From: Anaerostipes sp. MSJ-23
GTDB taxonomy: Bacteria; Bacillota; Clostridia; Lachnospirales; Lachnospiraceae
Length of the DNA stretch: 64,000 nt
Assembly: GCF_018918155.1 (NCBI RefSeq)
Contig: NZ_JAHLPY010000003.1
Location: 124,001 to 188,000 of the forward strand
Direction of reading: 5' to 3'
Shown here piece by piece: positions 18,564 to 29,769 of this stretch. Below the pieces are notes generated by a model that was not told the DNA's origin, did no database searches, and worked only from the letters and a program-made list of their open reading frames with translations. The position numbers and the translations under genes were made by a program. Positions within the stretch are counted from its first letter, which is position 1; each line of letters opens with the position of its first letter.

Positions 18564-18592
18564 TTGACAAATAAAGACAAGAAGCATAGAAT
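18564..18592 (+). promoter_or_regulatory. Promoter of ATP synthase operon 1
   Basis: TTGACA (18564-18569), a 17-base spacer and TAGAAT (18587-18592) form a near-ideal promoter. The leader to atpB is about 107 bases. Apart from the terminator, this promoter and the palindrome below, the 18316-18705 gap holds nothing I can identify. Confidence 0.75.
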
Positions 18593-18650
18593 AACCACAA
18601 ACAAGGGTGTTTACAAAAAAAGAGAGTAGGCGCCCATTTACTTTGCAGTA

Positions 18651-18670
18651 TTATATTGTATACAATATAA
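18651..18670. promoter_or_regulatory. Perfect 20-bp palindrome in atp operon 1 leader
   Basis: TTATATTGTATACAATATAA is fully self-complementary. The core TTGTATACAA resembles sites of GntR-family (FadR-type) regulators. It sits about 52 bases after the expected transcription start and 35 before atpB. It could be an operator or an RNA hairpin. Confidence 0.5.
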
Positions 18671-18705
18671 GCAGCAGAGAATTCATAATAAAGAAGGTGA
18701 GGAGA

Positions 18706-19389
18706 ATGGGTTCATTGGCAAATTACCTGATGGAAGAGCTTTCGCTTAAAACCAGTTTTGTTATTCCGATTGGTCCTGGAATTCCAGTTCCGCAATCCGC
18801 AGTAACAACTTGGGTGATTATGGCGATTGTTGTTGTGCTCTGCATCATATTTGTACGGAACCTGAAAGTCGTACCGGAAGGACCGCAAGTCTATGTAGAA
18901 GCCCTTGTAGGATTCATTTATGGATTTATTGGTGACTTGCTTGGAGAAAAAGGAAAGAGATATATTCCATTCCTTGGAACAATTCTGATTTATTTGGCTG
19001 TTTCCAATATTTCAGGATTTTTCAGAGCAACACCGCCTACAAAGGATCTAAATGTCACGGCGGGATTGGCCTTGATCAGTCTTTTCTTGATCATTTATTC
19101 CGGAATTCATGAAAAAGGTTTGAAAGGATATTTACACAGTTATGTTGAGCCGATGCCAATGATGGCAGCAATCAATATTTTGGAGTTGTTTACAAGACCA
19201 TTATCACTTTGTATGCGACTTTTCGGAAATATCTTGGGTGGATTTGTTCTGATGGAGCTGATCACCTACGCAGCGCCGTTAATCGTGCCGTTGCCATTCA
19301 GTTGTTATTTTGACTTTTTTGATGGATTATTGCAGGCATATGTATTTGTATTGTTAACATCATTATTCATGAACGAGTCAATTGAGTAA
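18706..19389 (+). CDS. atpB: F-ATP synthase operon 1, subunit a
   Basis: Subunit a forms the ion half-channels beside the c ring in the membrane Fo sector. The start at 18706 follows GGTGAGGAG; a longer frame back to 18607 lacks a ribosome site. It is 227 residues with five or six hydrophobic helices. The essential Arg lies in LCMRLFGNILGG near residue 168, and the family ending YVFVLLTSLFMNESIE is intact. It heads a complete atpBEFHAGDC operon without atpI. A second atpB lies at 30186. Confidence 0.95.
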   Translation: MGSLANYLMEELSLKTSFVIPIGPGIPVPQSAVTTWVIMAIVVVLCIIFVRNLKVVPEGPQVYVEALVGFIYGFIGDLLGEKGKRYIPFLGTILIYLAVSNISGFFRATPPTKDLNVTAGLALISLFLIIYSGIHEKGLKGYLHSYVEPMPMMAAINILELFTRPLSLCMRLFGNILGGFVLMELITYAAPLIVPLPFSCYFDFFDGLLQAYVFVLLTSLFMNESIE

Positions 19390-19422
19390 AGAAAAATAAG
19401 TAAGAAAAAGGAGATAAGTATC

Positions 19423-19641
19423 ATGGGATTAGCAGCAGTAGGAGCAGGTATTGCAGTATTAACAGGTTTAGGAGCAGGTATTGGTATTGGAGTTGCAACA
19501 AATGGAGCACTTGGAGCAATTGCAAGACAGCCAGAAGAATCAGGAAATATCAATAAAACATTATTACTTGGTTGTGCATTAGCAGAGTCAACAGCTATTT
19601 ATGGTCTGGTTATCGCGATCCTGTTAATTGTATTGAAATAA
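19423..19641 (+). CDS. atpE: F-ATP synthase operon 1, subunit c
   Basis: A two-helix hairpin of 72 residues that forms the rotor ring. The ion-carrying Glu is Glu55 in ALAESTAIYGLV, with the polar loop RQPEE between helices. The helix-1 position that is Gln in Na+-type rings (33 residues before the Glu) is Ile22 here (GAGIGIGVA). This argues for proton coupling, although the Ser-Thr-Tyr part of the Na+ site is kept. It is shorter than the operon 2 copy (87 residues) because both ends are trimmed. Confidence 0.95.
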   Translation: MGLAAVGAGIAVLTGLGAGIGIGVATNGALGAIARQPEESGNINKTLLLGCALAESTAIYGLVIAILLIVLK

Positions 19642-19660
19642 TAGATAGGAGGCAGAAGAT

Positions 19661-20143
19661 ATGTTTCTGAAATTAGACTGGGGCATTATCTGGCCGATTG
19701 TCAATATTATCATATTTTATCTGTTGCTTCGTAAGTTTTTATTCGGGCCGGTAAGTAAGATTATGGAAAAGAGAAAAGAAATGATTTCCAGTGATCTAAA
19801 AGAAGCCGCAAAGACAAAAACAGAGGCAGAAGGCATTAAAAAAGAATATGAACAATCTCTGGCACAGGCAAAAGATGAGGCAGGACAGATCATTTCTGAT
19901 GCAAGAGCAAGAGCTAAAACAGAATATCAAGACAAGATGGATAAGGCAAAAGCAGATGTTGCTCTTATGAAAGAAAATGCCCAAAAAGATATTGAAGCTG
20001 AAAAACAGAAGACAATAGCAGGTTTGCAGACAGAAATTGCAGGTATTGCACTTATGGCAGCTTCTAAAGTTGTGGAAAAAGAAACAGATAACAAAGGCAA
20101 TGAAAAACTTCTGGATGATTTCCTGAAAGAGGCAGGTGTCTAA
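19661..20143 (+). CDS. atpF: F-ATP synthase operon 1, subunit b
   Basis: The peripheral stalk, 160 residues. One N-terminal transmembrane helix (about 5-25) ends in the LLRKFLFGPVSKIMEKRK motif typical of subunit b. A long charged coiled coil, rich in Lys, Glu and Ala, follows to the C-terminus. It holds F1 through the delta subunit. The gene lies 19 bp after atpE and 3 bp before atpH. Confidence 0.95.
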   Translation: MFLKLDWGIIWPIVNIIIFYLLLRKFLFGPVSKIMEKRKEMISSDLKEAAKTKTEAEGIKKEYEQSLAQAKDEAGQIISDARARAKTEYQDKMDKAKADVALMKENAQKDIEAEKQKTIAGLQTEIAGIALMAASKVVEKETDNKGNEKLLDDFLKEAGV

Positions 20144-20146
20144 GAT

Positions 20147-20650
20147 ATGAAAAGAATTTCCATGACATATGGACAAGTATTGTTTGATCTAAATGTTGCA
20201 GAAAAAAACATACAGCAGGCAGAAAGTATGTTTCGTGAAAATCCGGAACTTTTTAAGGCACTGGAAAACCCAACGATCACAAAAGAAGAAAAAGCAGCTG
20301 TGATCGATCGTCTTTTTTCCGATGATTTAAAGAGTTTCTTAAAAGTTGTATGTGAAAATGGTGATGTTGATTGTTTCGAAGAAGCATGTGAATATTATTA
20401 TGAATTAAAGCGTCAGGAAAGCAAAGTAGTCAAAGCAGAATTTGATTACGTCACAAAGCCAAAGAAAGAGCAGCTTGAACGAATCAAACAGTATCTTAAA
20501 AAACAGTATCAGGCAGACGAGATAGATCTTAATCTTAAAGAAGATGCTTCTTTAATTGGAGGGTTTATCTTGAAAGTAAAAGATCATGTTTATGACAATA
20601 GCCTGAAAGGAAAAATGAAGAAAATGCAGCAAAGTCTTACATGGAGGTGA
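20147..20650 (+). CDS. atpH: F-ATP synthase operon 1, subunit delta
   Basis: Delta links the b stalk to the top of the F1 head. The 167 residues show the N-terminal six-helix domain ([14 protein letters not shown]) and the conserved C-terminal [25 protein letters not shown] block. Sequence divergence from the operon 2 copy is large, as usual for this subunit. Confidence 0.93.
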   Translation: MKRISMTYGQVLFDLNVAEKNIQQAESMFRENPELFKALENPTITKEEKAAVIDRLFSDDLKSFLKVVCENGDVDCFEEACEYYYELKRQESKVVKAEFDYVTKPKKEQLERIKQYLKKQYQADEIDLNLKEDASLIGGFILKVKDHVYDNSLKGKMKKMQQSLTWR

Positions 20651-20657
20651 GAATCAG

Positions 20658-22157
20658 GTGAGCAGTATCAATCCGGAAACTGTCGTTTCTGTGTTAAAAG
20701 ATCAAATTGAACATTATGACCAGAAGACAGAGGTTAAAGAAGAAGGACGTATTATTCAGATTGCGGATGGAATCGCAACGGTCTATGGAATGGATCAGGC
20801 GATGTACGGAGAACTGGTTATTTTTGAAACTGGTGTCCGCGGTCTTGTATTAAATGTAGAAAGAAACTGTATCGGATGTGTTTTACTTGGTTCCGATCAT
20901 GGTTTAATGGAAGGCTCGAAAGTGGTAAGAACCGGAGTTCAGGCAGATATTCCGGTAGGAGATGCCATGATCGGAAGAGTCGTAAATGCCATTGGAGAAC
21001 CAATTGACGGAAAAGGTGAAATTAAAACAGATGAAAGAAGACCAATCGAGCATGAAGCAGCAGGTGTTATTGACAGAAAATCGGTTGATCAGCCATTGCA
21101 GACAGGTATTCTTGCAATTGACTCAATGTTCCCAATCGGACGTGGACAGCGTGAGTTAATTATCGGTGACCGTCAGACAGGTAAAACATCTATCGCAGTC
21201 GATACGATCCTGAATCAGAAAGGACAGGATGTTATCTGTATTTATGTAGCGATCGGACAGAAAGCATCTACCGTATCACAGATCGTAACAACACTAACAA
21301 AACATGGGGCAATGGATTACTCTATCGTTGTATCTGCATCTGCAAGTGATCTTGCATCTTTGCAGTATATTGCACCATATGCAGGAACAGCAATTGCAGA
21401 ACATTTTATGCACCAGGGAAAAGATGTATTGATTGTATATGATGATTTGTCCAAACATGCGGTTGCTTATCGTGCAATTTCCTTACTTCTGGAGAGACCA
21501 CCTGGACGTGAAGCTTATCCTGGTGATGTATTCTATTTACATTCCAGATTGCTGGAACGTTCTTGCCGTTTGAGCGACGAACTAGGCGGAGGATCTATCA
21601 CAGCACTGCCAATTATTGAGACACAGGCTGGTGATGTATCTGCATACATTCCAACCAATGTAATTTCTATTACAGATGGTCAGATCTTCCTGGAAAGTGA
21701 ATTATTCTTCTCAGGTGTTAGACCAGCCGTCAATGTAGGTTTGTCTGTATCTCGTGTAGGTGGAGCAGCTCAGACAAAGATTATGAAGAAAGTAGCCGGA
21801 AATTTACGTATTGACTTGGCACAGTACCGTGAACTTGAAGTATTTACACAGTTTAGTTCTGATCTAGATGAAGGAACAAAAGCAACATTAAATTATGGTT
21901 CTCATCTGATTGAACTGTTAAAACAGCCACTGTATCATCCAATGGCTCTTCATAAACAGATTTTACTTCTGTTTGCAGCATCTCATAAGATGTTAAATGA
22001 CATTCCTGTAAAAGAATTAAAAGCAGAGACAGAAGAAATGACAGCATTCTTTGAACAGAAATATCCAGAAACAGCGAAGAAGATTGATGAAGAAAAAGTA
22101 TTAACGGATGAAATTGCGAAGGAATTAAATGAGGCAATTGAAGCCTATTTGAAGTAG
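20658..22157 (+). CDS. atpA: F-ATP synthase operon 1, subunit alpha
   Basis: The 499-residue non-catalytic nucleotide-binding subunit of F1. The Walker A motif GDRQTGKTS lies near residue 170. The signature [19 protein letters not shown] lies near 355. The arginine finger is in that VSRVG segment. The N-terminal beta barrel and the C-terminal helical domain are complete. The start at 20658 is GTG after a GGAGGTGAGAATCAG site. Confidence 0.96.
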   Translation: MSSINPETVVSVLKDQIEHYDQKTEVKEEGRIIQIADGIATVYGMDQAMYGELVIFETGVRGLVLNVERNCIGCVLLGSDHGLMEGSKVVRTGVQADIPVGDAMIGRVVNAIGEPIDGKGEIKTDERRPIEHEAAGVIDRKSVDQPLQTGILAIDSMFPIGRGQRELIIGDRQTGKTSIAVDTILNQKGQDVICIYVAIGQKASTVSQIVTTLTKHGAMDYSIVVSASASDLASLQYIAPYAGTAIAEHFMHQGKDVLIVYDDLSKHAVAYRAISLLLERPPGREAYPGDVFYLHSRLLERSCRLSDELGGGSITALPIIETQAGDVSAYIPTNVISITDGQIFLESELFFSGVRPAVNVGLSVSRVGGAAQTKIMKKVAGNLRIDLAQYRELEVFTQFSSDLDEGTKATLNYGSHLIELLKQPLYHPMALHKQILLLFAASHKMLNDIPVKELKAETEEMTAFFEQKYPETAKKIDEEKVLTDEIAKELNEAIEAYLK

Positions 22158-22167
22158 GTGATACTTT

Positions 22168-24448
<2,281 letters not shown>

Positions 24449-24862
24449 ATGGCAGAAACCTTTTATTTTGAGATCATTGCCAGTGACAAAAAGTTCTACA
24501 GTGGAGCCTGTGAACATGTCATTTTCCCAGCAGTCGATGGACTTTACGGAGTATTAGCAAACCATGAAGACACAGTAACAGCTGTAGTCGCAGGAGAACT
24601 TCGTTTTAAAGTTGATGGAGAATGGAGAGTCTGTGTTGTCGGAGAAGGATTCGCAGATGTTACCAGAGATTTCGTGGTTATCGTGGTTGATACCGTGGAA
24701 CGTCCAGAAGATATCGACATCATCCGTGCAAGAGAAGCCAAAACAAGAGCCGAAGAAAGACTAAAACAAAAACAAAGCCGTTTGCAGTATTATCATACAC
24801 AGGCAGCATTGTCCCGTGCAATGGCAAGACTAAAAGTTACATCAAAATACGTAAAAAAATAA
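24449..24862 (+). CDS. atpC: F-ATP synthase operon 1, subunit epsilon
   Basis: The regulatory rotor subunit, 137 residues. It has the N-terminal ten-strand beta sandwich (FPAVDGLYGVLANHEDTVTAVVAGELRF) and a C-terminal helical hairpin (RAREAKTRAEERLKQK) that can inhibit ATP hydrolysis. It is the last gene of the operon, with zero spacing to atpD. Confidence 0.94.
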   Translation: MAETFYFEIIASDKKFYSGACEHVIFPAVDGLYGVLANHEDTVTAVVAGELRFKVDGEWRVCVVGEGFADVTRDFVVIVVDTVERPEDIDIIRAREAKTRAEERLKQKQSRLQYYHTQAALSRAMARLKVTSKYVKK

Positions 24863-24867
24863 AATAT

Positions 24868-24922
24868 AGCGAAGAAAGAGAGATCAGTGATCCGTGTATG
24901 TGGAAAGCTGGTCTTTTCTTTT
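24868..24922 (+). terminator. Terminator of ATP synthase operon 1
   Basis: An AAGAAAGAGAGATCAG arm pairs, with some G-U pairs, with CTGGTCTTTTCTTTT. Confidence 0.6.
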
Positions 24923-25022
24923 ATGCATGAAGTACAAATAAATGTAAATGTTTTATGCATACAACCTAATTGTGTTTGAGATAAAATGTGATAAAATTAC
25001 CAAAAAAGGAGGAAAAACGACA

Positions 25023-26141
25023 ATGAAACAGTTTTGTATAAGACCAACAATCAAACAGTTGGATACTGTTAGAGAATTTTGTGATACATATGAAATTAAA
25101 GAAGGAGATCTTGTTTTTGTCAGCAACTCTACGTATGAGCGTTATTTTAAAGATAAGATAAATGGTGCGATTGTTGTCAATTACCGTAAATACGGTTCTG
25201 GGGAACCGACCGATCTTATGGTAGAAGGTATTTATGAAGAAGTAAAAGACATGGATTATCATAGAGTTTTTGCAATTGGTGGTGGAACTATTTTGGATGT
25301 AGCTAAATTATTTGCATTGAAAAATATTTCACCAGTTGTAGATCTTTACGATGGAAAATTAGAGGTAAAAAAAGAGAAAGAACTGATCTTAATTCCAACA
25401 ACCTGCGGAACAGGAAGTGAAGTGACCAATATCTCAATTTTGGAACTGACAACAAAGAACACAAAAATGGGATTAGCAGTCGACAAATTATATGCAGATG
25501 AGGCAGTCTTGATTCCAGAATTATTAGAAAGCTTGCCATTTCGGTTTTTTGCGACAAGTTCCATTGATGCGTTGATTCATTCGATTGAGTCTTATACATC
25601 ACCGAAAGCCAGTCCTTTCACACAGATTTTTTCATTAAAAGCAATGAAAATGATTTTGGAAACATACAAGGCAATTGCAAAAGACGGAGAAGAAGCAAGA
25701 AAACCACTGATCGGACAGGTACTCCTGGCAAGTACCTACGCAGGAATCGCCTTCGGAAATGCAGGTTGCGCAGCCGTTCATGCAATGAGCTATCCATTGG
25801 GAGCAGCCTATCACGTACCACATGGAGAAGCAAACTATGCAATGTTTACAGGGGTTTATAAGAAATATCAGGAGATCGATCCAGATGGAAGTATCAAAGA
25901 ATTAAATGAATACCTTGCAGAAATTCTTGGATGTAAACCAGAAGAAGTTTATGAAGAAATTGAGGTTTTGTTAAATCATCTGATTCCAAAGAAATCGTTA
26001 AAAGAATATGGTGTAAAAGAAGAGGAACTAGAAGAATTTACAGAAGTAGTCATGACAAAACAAGGTCGTTTGATGGCAAATAACTATGTGGAATTAGATC
26101 GCAATACGGTATATGGAATTTATAAACAGTTGTATGAATAA
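25023..26141 (+). CDS. 4hbD: 4-hydroxybutyrate dehydrogenase (iron-containing)
   Basis: A group III iron-dependent alcohol dehydrogenase, 372 residues from the ATG at 25023 behind AAAAGGAGG. It reduces succinate semialdehyde to 4-hydroxybutyrate with NADH. The NAD-binding GGGTILDVAK lies near 90. The TTCGTGSEVTNIS block and the metal ligands (FFATSSIDALIHSIESY and HAMSYPLGAAYHVPHGEAN) are all intact. The assignment to 4-hydroxybutyrate rests on resemblance to clostridial 4Hbd and on the adjacent GABA genes; a related alcohol dehydrogenase cannot be excluded. It is the only undamaged gene of the locus. Confidence 0.85.
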   Translation: MKQFCIRPTIKQLDTVREFCDTYEIKEGDLVFVSNSTYERYFKDKINGAIVVNYRKYGSGEPTDLMVEGIYEEVKDMDYHRVFAIGGGTILDVAKLFALKNISPVVDLYDGKLEVKKEKELILIPTTCGTGSEVTNISILELTTKNTKMGLAVDKLYADEAVLIPELLESLPFRFFATSSIDALIHSIESYTSPKASPFTQIFSLKAMKMILETYKAIAKDGEEARKPLIGQVLLASTYAGIAFGNAGCAAVHAMSYPLGAAYHVPHGEANYAMFTGVYKKYQEIDPDGSIKELNEYLAEILGCKPEEVYEEIEVLLNHLIPKKSLKEYGVKEEELEEFTEVVMTKQGRLMANNYVELDRNTVYGIYKQLYE

Positions 26142-26176
26142 TTAATTAAAAATGACTTATACATTGTGAGTATAAA

Positions 26177-26213
26177 AAGGCAGCGGGATACAATTATTTA
26201 GTATCCCGCTACT
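26177..26213. terminator. Terminator between 4hbD and the convergent regulator
   Basis: A perfect AGCGGGATAC/GTATCCCGCT stem of 10 bp with a 9-base loop and a T-rich tail. Confidence 0.85.
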
Positions 26214-26252
26214 TATTTTTATAAAATTAAAATTGGTCTTTATTAGATAAAA

Positions 26253-27425
26253 TTAATAAAAATATTTATAATTCCGAATGAAAAAGGCAGTCATTAGATG
26301 AAAACGTGAGATGGTATCATCTAAATTTAAATGCCAGTTTTCTTCTAAAACATGAATTCGATAAGTGATCGTGTTACGGTGACAGAACATGTTAGCAGCT
26401 ACTTGCTGAATACTTCCATTGCATAACAGATACTGATGCAGTGTTTCTAGATAATTTGTATCATGAATTTGATCATAAGTTTCAATTGGTTCTAGATATT
26501 CTTTTTCATACTCCTGCAAAAGCTGCGGGTCATTAACAGAATGAAGCAGTTTGAAAAATCCCATCTCATTAAAAGAGATGATAGTCTTTTTTTGATTTTT
26601 GGCCATAGAAAGAGCAACCAATGCTCGTTGATAACTGGTAGAAAGATATTCTAAATTGTGAATAACGGTTCCAATTCCGGCATAAAAATGTAAGTTTTTA
26701 TAGGAAAGTTGTAATGCCTTTATCGTATTATTCATTACTTTATAAATTTTTTCCTCATAACTGCTATGAAAAATAAAAACAAATCGATTTTTATAGAAAG
26801 CAATATGTAGAGGAAGATTTTCTGTTTTTATATTGCTTTCCATTTGGAAGAGAAGTCTTAATTTGAGATCTTCTGAGATTAGTTGATCTTGACAGTGAAG
26901 AATGCAAATATCATAAGAATTTATGCGAAGATAATTATATTCTTCTAATATACGTCTTGCATCTCGGTATTTTATCGTATCTTTTTCTATATAAGTAAGA
27001 AATGCATCTGTAATTGATGTATCCTGCTGTGTATCAACAAAAATACGGTTGTAATAATCTCTTGTAATATCGTAAATATGAATTTCCCATGGCATAGTGA
27101 GAAGTGGATAATGAGCATGATTACATAAATCTTTGATTCGTTGTGTGATATGTTCTGTCAGAATATAGTTTCCTGTATTTAAGATCATGCCACATGTATG
27201 GCTTTGGATCATAACGGAAATAAAATTATATAGGTCTTGTTCATTTTGGCATTTAATGCCTGTTGTAATAATTAATTCCCCGCCCTTTAAAAAATTGTGA
27301 GTAGAACTGTCTTCTGATATATAAACCTAATTCATAATGTGATGAAGTCCATCGATACCAGCAATTAATGATAAATGATATTGATTTTTGGTCGCAGTAT
27401 AAATTTCATCTAATGTAAGTGGCAT
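26253..27425 (-). pseudogene. PucR/CdaR-type transcriptional regulator with in-frame stop
   Basis: Read from ATG 27425 (AGGAGTG upstream), the N-terminal PucR domain starts TLDEIYTATKNQYHLSLIAG and runs to HHIMN. It then meets TAG at 27329-27327. The same frame continues without a shift as VYISEDSSTHNFLKGGELII and on to an intact C-terminus. That C-terminus has the signature HTH (QQVAANMFCHRNTITYRIHVLEENW). The family has Trp at the stop position (TGG), so one G-to-A change explains it. The part after the stop is an open frame of 319 codons from an internal ATG, but it lacks most of the sensor domain. The gene probably regulated the neighbouring GABA genes. Confidence 0.85.
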
Positions 27426-27599
27426 AAATTTCACTCCTGACAATATAGTATAAATATTCCTCCATGTTTTACCATAATCGAAAGCGTGCTGGTATGTTTT
27501 TTCTGGACATTTGTGCTTCGTACACAAGAAATCGGAAGAAAATTGTGAAGGGAGAATATACAAAAAGCCTGAAAAATATGGAAGAATAATGATATTAGG

Positions 27600-27640
27600 T
27601 ACGACAAAGGTGTGGAAGAGAGCTTCTTGTCGTATTTTTT
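27600..27640 (+). terminator. Terminator-like hairpin in the leader of the GABA aminotransferase gene
   Basis: TACGACAA pairs with TTGTCGTA around a 19-base loop and is followed by seven T. It lies about 90 bases before the start codon and no complete + strand gene precedes it, so it may be an attenuator. The rest of 27426-27730 is AT-rich with no gene I can see. Confidence 0.55.
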
Positions 27641-27730
27641 ATAGGAAATTTCGATAAAATCTCCTATGAAATAAAAAGCCCTATTTGCGAAGTAAAACCG
27701 AAAACGGATGTACATAAGGAGGAGCAAGAT

Positions 27731-29070
27731 ATGTTAAGAACAGATTTACCAGAGATCATCACAGAAACATTACCAGGACCAAAAGCACAGGCAATCATCG
27801 ACCGAAGAGAAGCAAATGTATTTATCCTGTTGTTATTGAAAAAGGGGAAGGAGCTATGATCCAGGATGTTGATGGAAATAAATTCTTAGACTGGATCGGT
27901 GGAGTTGGAGTTTTAAATATCGGATTTTCACAGCCAGAAGTTGTAGAAGCAGTCAAAGAACAGGCAGAAAAATACTTTCACGGAATGTACAATGTCGTCA
28001 CACATGAAGGTTACGTTGCATTATCCGAGAAATTAGCTCAGATCGCACCAGTCAAGGGTGACAAGAAAAAAGTATTCTTCGCAAACAGCGGTGCTGAAGC
28101 CGATGAAAATGCAGTCAAGATCGCAAAAGCGTTTACGAAACGACCAAATATCATCGTATTTTCTGGGGCATTCCATGGAAGAACTTTGATGACAATGTCT
28201 ATGACATCTAAGAAAGCATATGCCGTTGGAATGGGACCTTTCCCAGATGGTGTTTACCGTGCACAGTTTCCATACTACTATAGAAATCCAGAAGGGATGC
28301 CACAGGAAGCAGCATTAGATTACTATTTAGATTCTATCAAAGTAGTCTTTGAACAGTGTGGACCATCAGATATGATCGCAGCCATCGTTGTAGAACCATT
28401 ACAGGGTGAAGGTGGATTTATCCCAGCACCGATCGAATGGGTCAAAGCAGTCAGAAAGATTTGTGATGAAAATGGAATCTTATTAGTTGCTGACGAAGTT
28501 CAGACAGGATTCTGTCGTACAGGAAGAATGTTTGCTACAAATTACTGGGAAGAAGCAGGTGTACAACCTGATATCCTGGCAACAGCAAAATCTATTGCAG
28601 CAGGTGTTCCTCTTTCTGCTATCATCGCAAGAGAAGAAATTATGGAAGCACCAGCACCTGGAATAATCGGTGGTACTTTCTGTGGTAATCCATTAGCATG
28701 TGCAGCAGCATTAAAAACGATTGAAATTATGGAGAGAGATGATCTTGCAGGACGATCTTGTGAAATTGGTGAAAAAGTTTCTAAGAGATTCAATGAATGG
28801 AAAGAAAAGTATCCAGTGATCGGAGATGTTCGTGGTCTTGGAGGAATGATTGGTTTGGAATTTGTCAAAGATCAGAAGACAAAAGAACCATATCCTGAAT
28901 TTTCTTCTGCAGTTATCAATGGATGCGCAAAGAAAGGTTTGATGATCGAGGGGGCAGGAACTTATGGAAATGTTATCCGTTTCCTTGCACCTCTTGTTAT
29001 GACGGATGAACAGTTAGAAGCAGGACTTAATATTTATGAATCTGTAATCAAGGAATTATTGGAAAAATAA
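27731..29070 (+). pseudogene. gabT: 4-aminobutyrate aminotransferase, frameshifted near the N-terminus
   Basis: A class III PLP aminotransferase that would convert GABA and 2-oxoglutarate to succinate semialdehyde and glutamate. The true start is ATG 27731 after AAGGAGGAG and reads LRTDLPEIITETLPGPKAQA as in the family. At about 27814-27819 the frame changes and the first frame stops at 27857. The second frame carries CIYPVVIEKGEGAMIQDVDG and the rest, including the PLP lysine in ATAKSIAAGVPLSA. Family members have a few more residues at the junction, so a short deletion, perhaps between AAATGT repeats, is likely. ATG 27856 with AAGGAG upstream could give a product lacking about 45 residues. 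Confidence 0.83.
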
Positions 29071-29150
29071 GTAACATTATAGAGTGTAATTATAAAAGAT
29101 ATAAAAAGACAAACTTACTTTAAAAGAATGATAAAAGGCAGGGGAAATGA

Positions 29151-29345
29151 TGTATCATTTTTGATTTTAAAGAACCTGATATGAATCGTCCATATAAGGT
29201 GAGCCATGGAAAGCTGGTTGGAGTGATCGTGATCATTCTTTCAGGGATCCTTTCTATATTTTATATTGTACCACTTCCATTTTCGAGTAGTGTATTGGTC
29301 GCACAAGAATGGATTGTACTTGGAGTAATTTTTTATTTTCATTAA
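29151..29345 (+). pseudogene. Remnant of an APC-family amino acid (GABA?) permease, C-terminal end only
   Basis: An open frame starting FDFKEPDMNRPYKVSHGK is the conserved last cytoplasmic loop of APC-superfamily permeases. Two hydrophobic helices (LVGVIVIILSGILSIFYIV and WIVLGVIFYF) and a stop at 29343-29345 follow. A well-placed start (AGGGGAA then ATGATG at 29147) sits just before, but it is in another frame and stops after five codons. It looks as if about 1.2 kb has been lost between start and C-terminus. Given its neighbours, it was probably the GABA transporter. The rest of 29071-29532 holds no other gene. Confidence 0.75.
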
Positions 29346-29484
29346 GAGTAGAAAAATGAAATTATTATAATAGGAAGAGAAAGTTTTTCTCTTCCTTTTT
29401 TTGGAATATATAATGAGAAAAAATACCAAAAATTGGATAAAATATATAAAAAATAAAAAAATAGTGGAGTATTTTTGTGAAAAA

Positions 29485-29493
29485 TGTTATAAT
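29485..29493 (+). promoter_or_regulatory. Extended -10 promoter of ATP synthase operon 2
   Basis: TG-T-TATAAT (TATAAT at 29488-29493) lies 40 bases before the first gene. No good -35 is visible, which fits an extended -10 promoter. Confidence 0.5.
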
Positions 29494-29532
29494 CATAGAC
29501 ATAAAGATTCTGTTAAAAAGGAGGGTTCCTCA

Positions 29533-29769
29533 ATGCATAAGTATGGGCCGGTGATTCGAATGTTGTCACTGGTTACACAGATTGGAATCACAATGCTAAC
29601 TTCTATTTTTCTTTGTATGTTTATCGGAATATGGATTGATAAAAAATTTTCTACAAATCTATTTCCTCTATTTCTGATTCTTGGTATCATGGGAGGGATG
29701 CGAGGCGTTTATGCGCTAATCAGAAATATGCTGGAAGAAGATAACATGGAGGAAAAAAATGAAAAATAA
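29533..29769 (+). CDS. AtpZ/AtpI-like F-ATPase accessory membrane protein
   Basis: A 78-residue protein with two transmembrane helices (ITMLTSIFLCMFIGIWID, and LFPLFLILGIMGGMRGVYAL), the plan of AtpZ. The start at 29533 follows AAAAGGAGG; the upstream extension back to 29401 is not needed. AtpZ-AtpI complexes have been implicated in c-ring assembly and Mg2+/Ca2+ handling. It overlaps atpI by 11 bp and leads operon 2. Operon 1 has no counterpart. Confidence 0.8.
   Translation: MHKYGPVIRMLSLVTQIGITMLTSIFLCMFIGIWIDKKFSTNLFPLFLILGIMGGMRGVYALIRNMLEEDNMEEKNEK

Noticed and set aside
18607-18705. N-terminal extension of atpB to 18607
   Set aside because: It covers the leader palindrome, has no ribosome site, and the ATG at 18706 has a good one and the family N-terminus.
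19796-20176. 126-codon minus-strand frame over atpF
   Set aside because: Antisense of a Lys/Glu coiled coil gives Phe/Cys/Leu-rich sequence that looks like a membrane protein but is an artefact.
27327-27329. TAG in the PucR-type regulator as a pyrrolysine or readthrough codon
   Set aside because: The family has Trp at this place, regulators do not use pyrrolysine, and the two neighbouring genes are also broken. Plain nonsense mutation is simpler.
29401-29532. Extension of the AtpZ-like protein upstream
   Set aside because: The extra residues are Lys/Asn-rich translation of the promoter region, while ATG 29533 has AAAAGGAGG.
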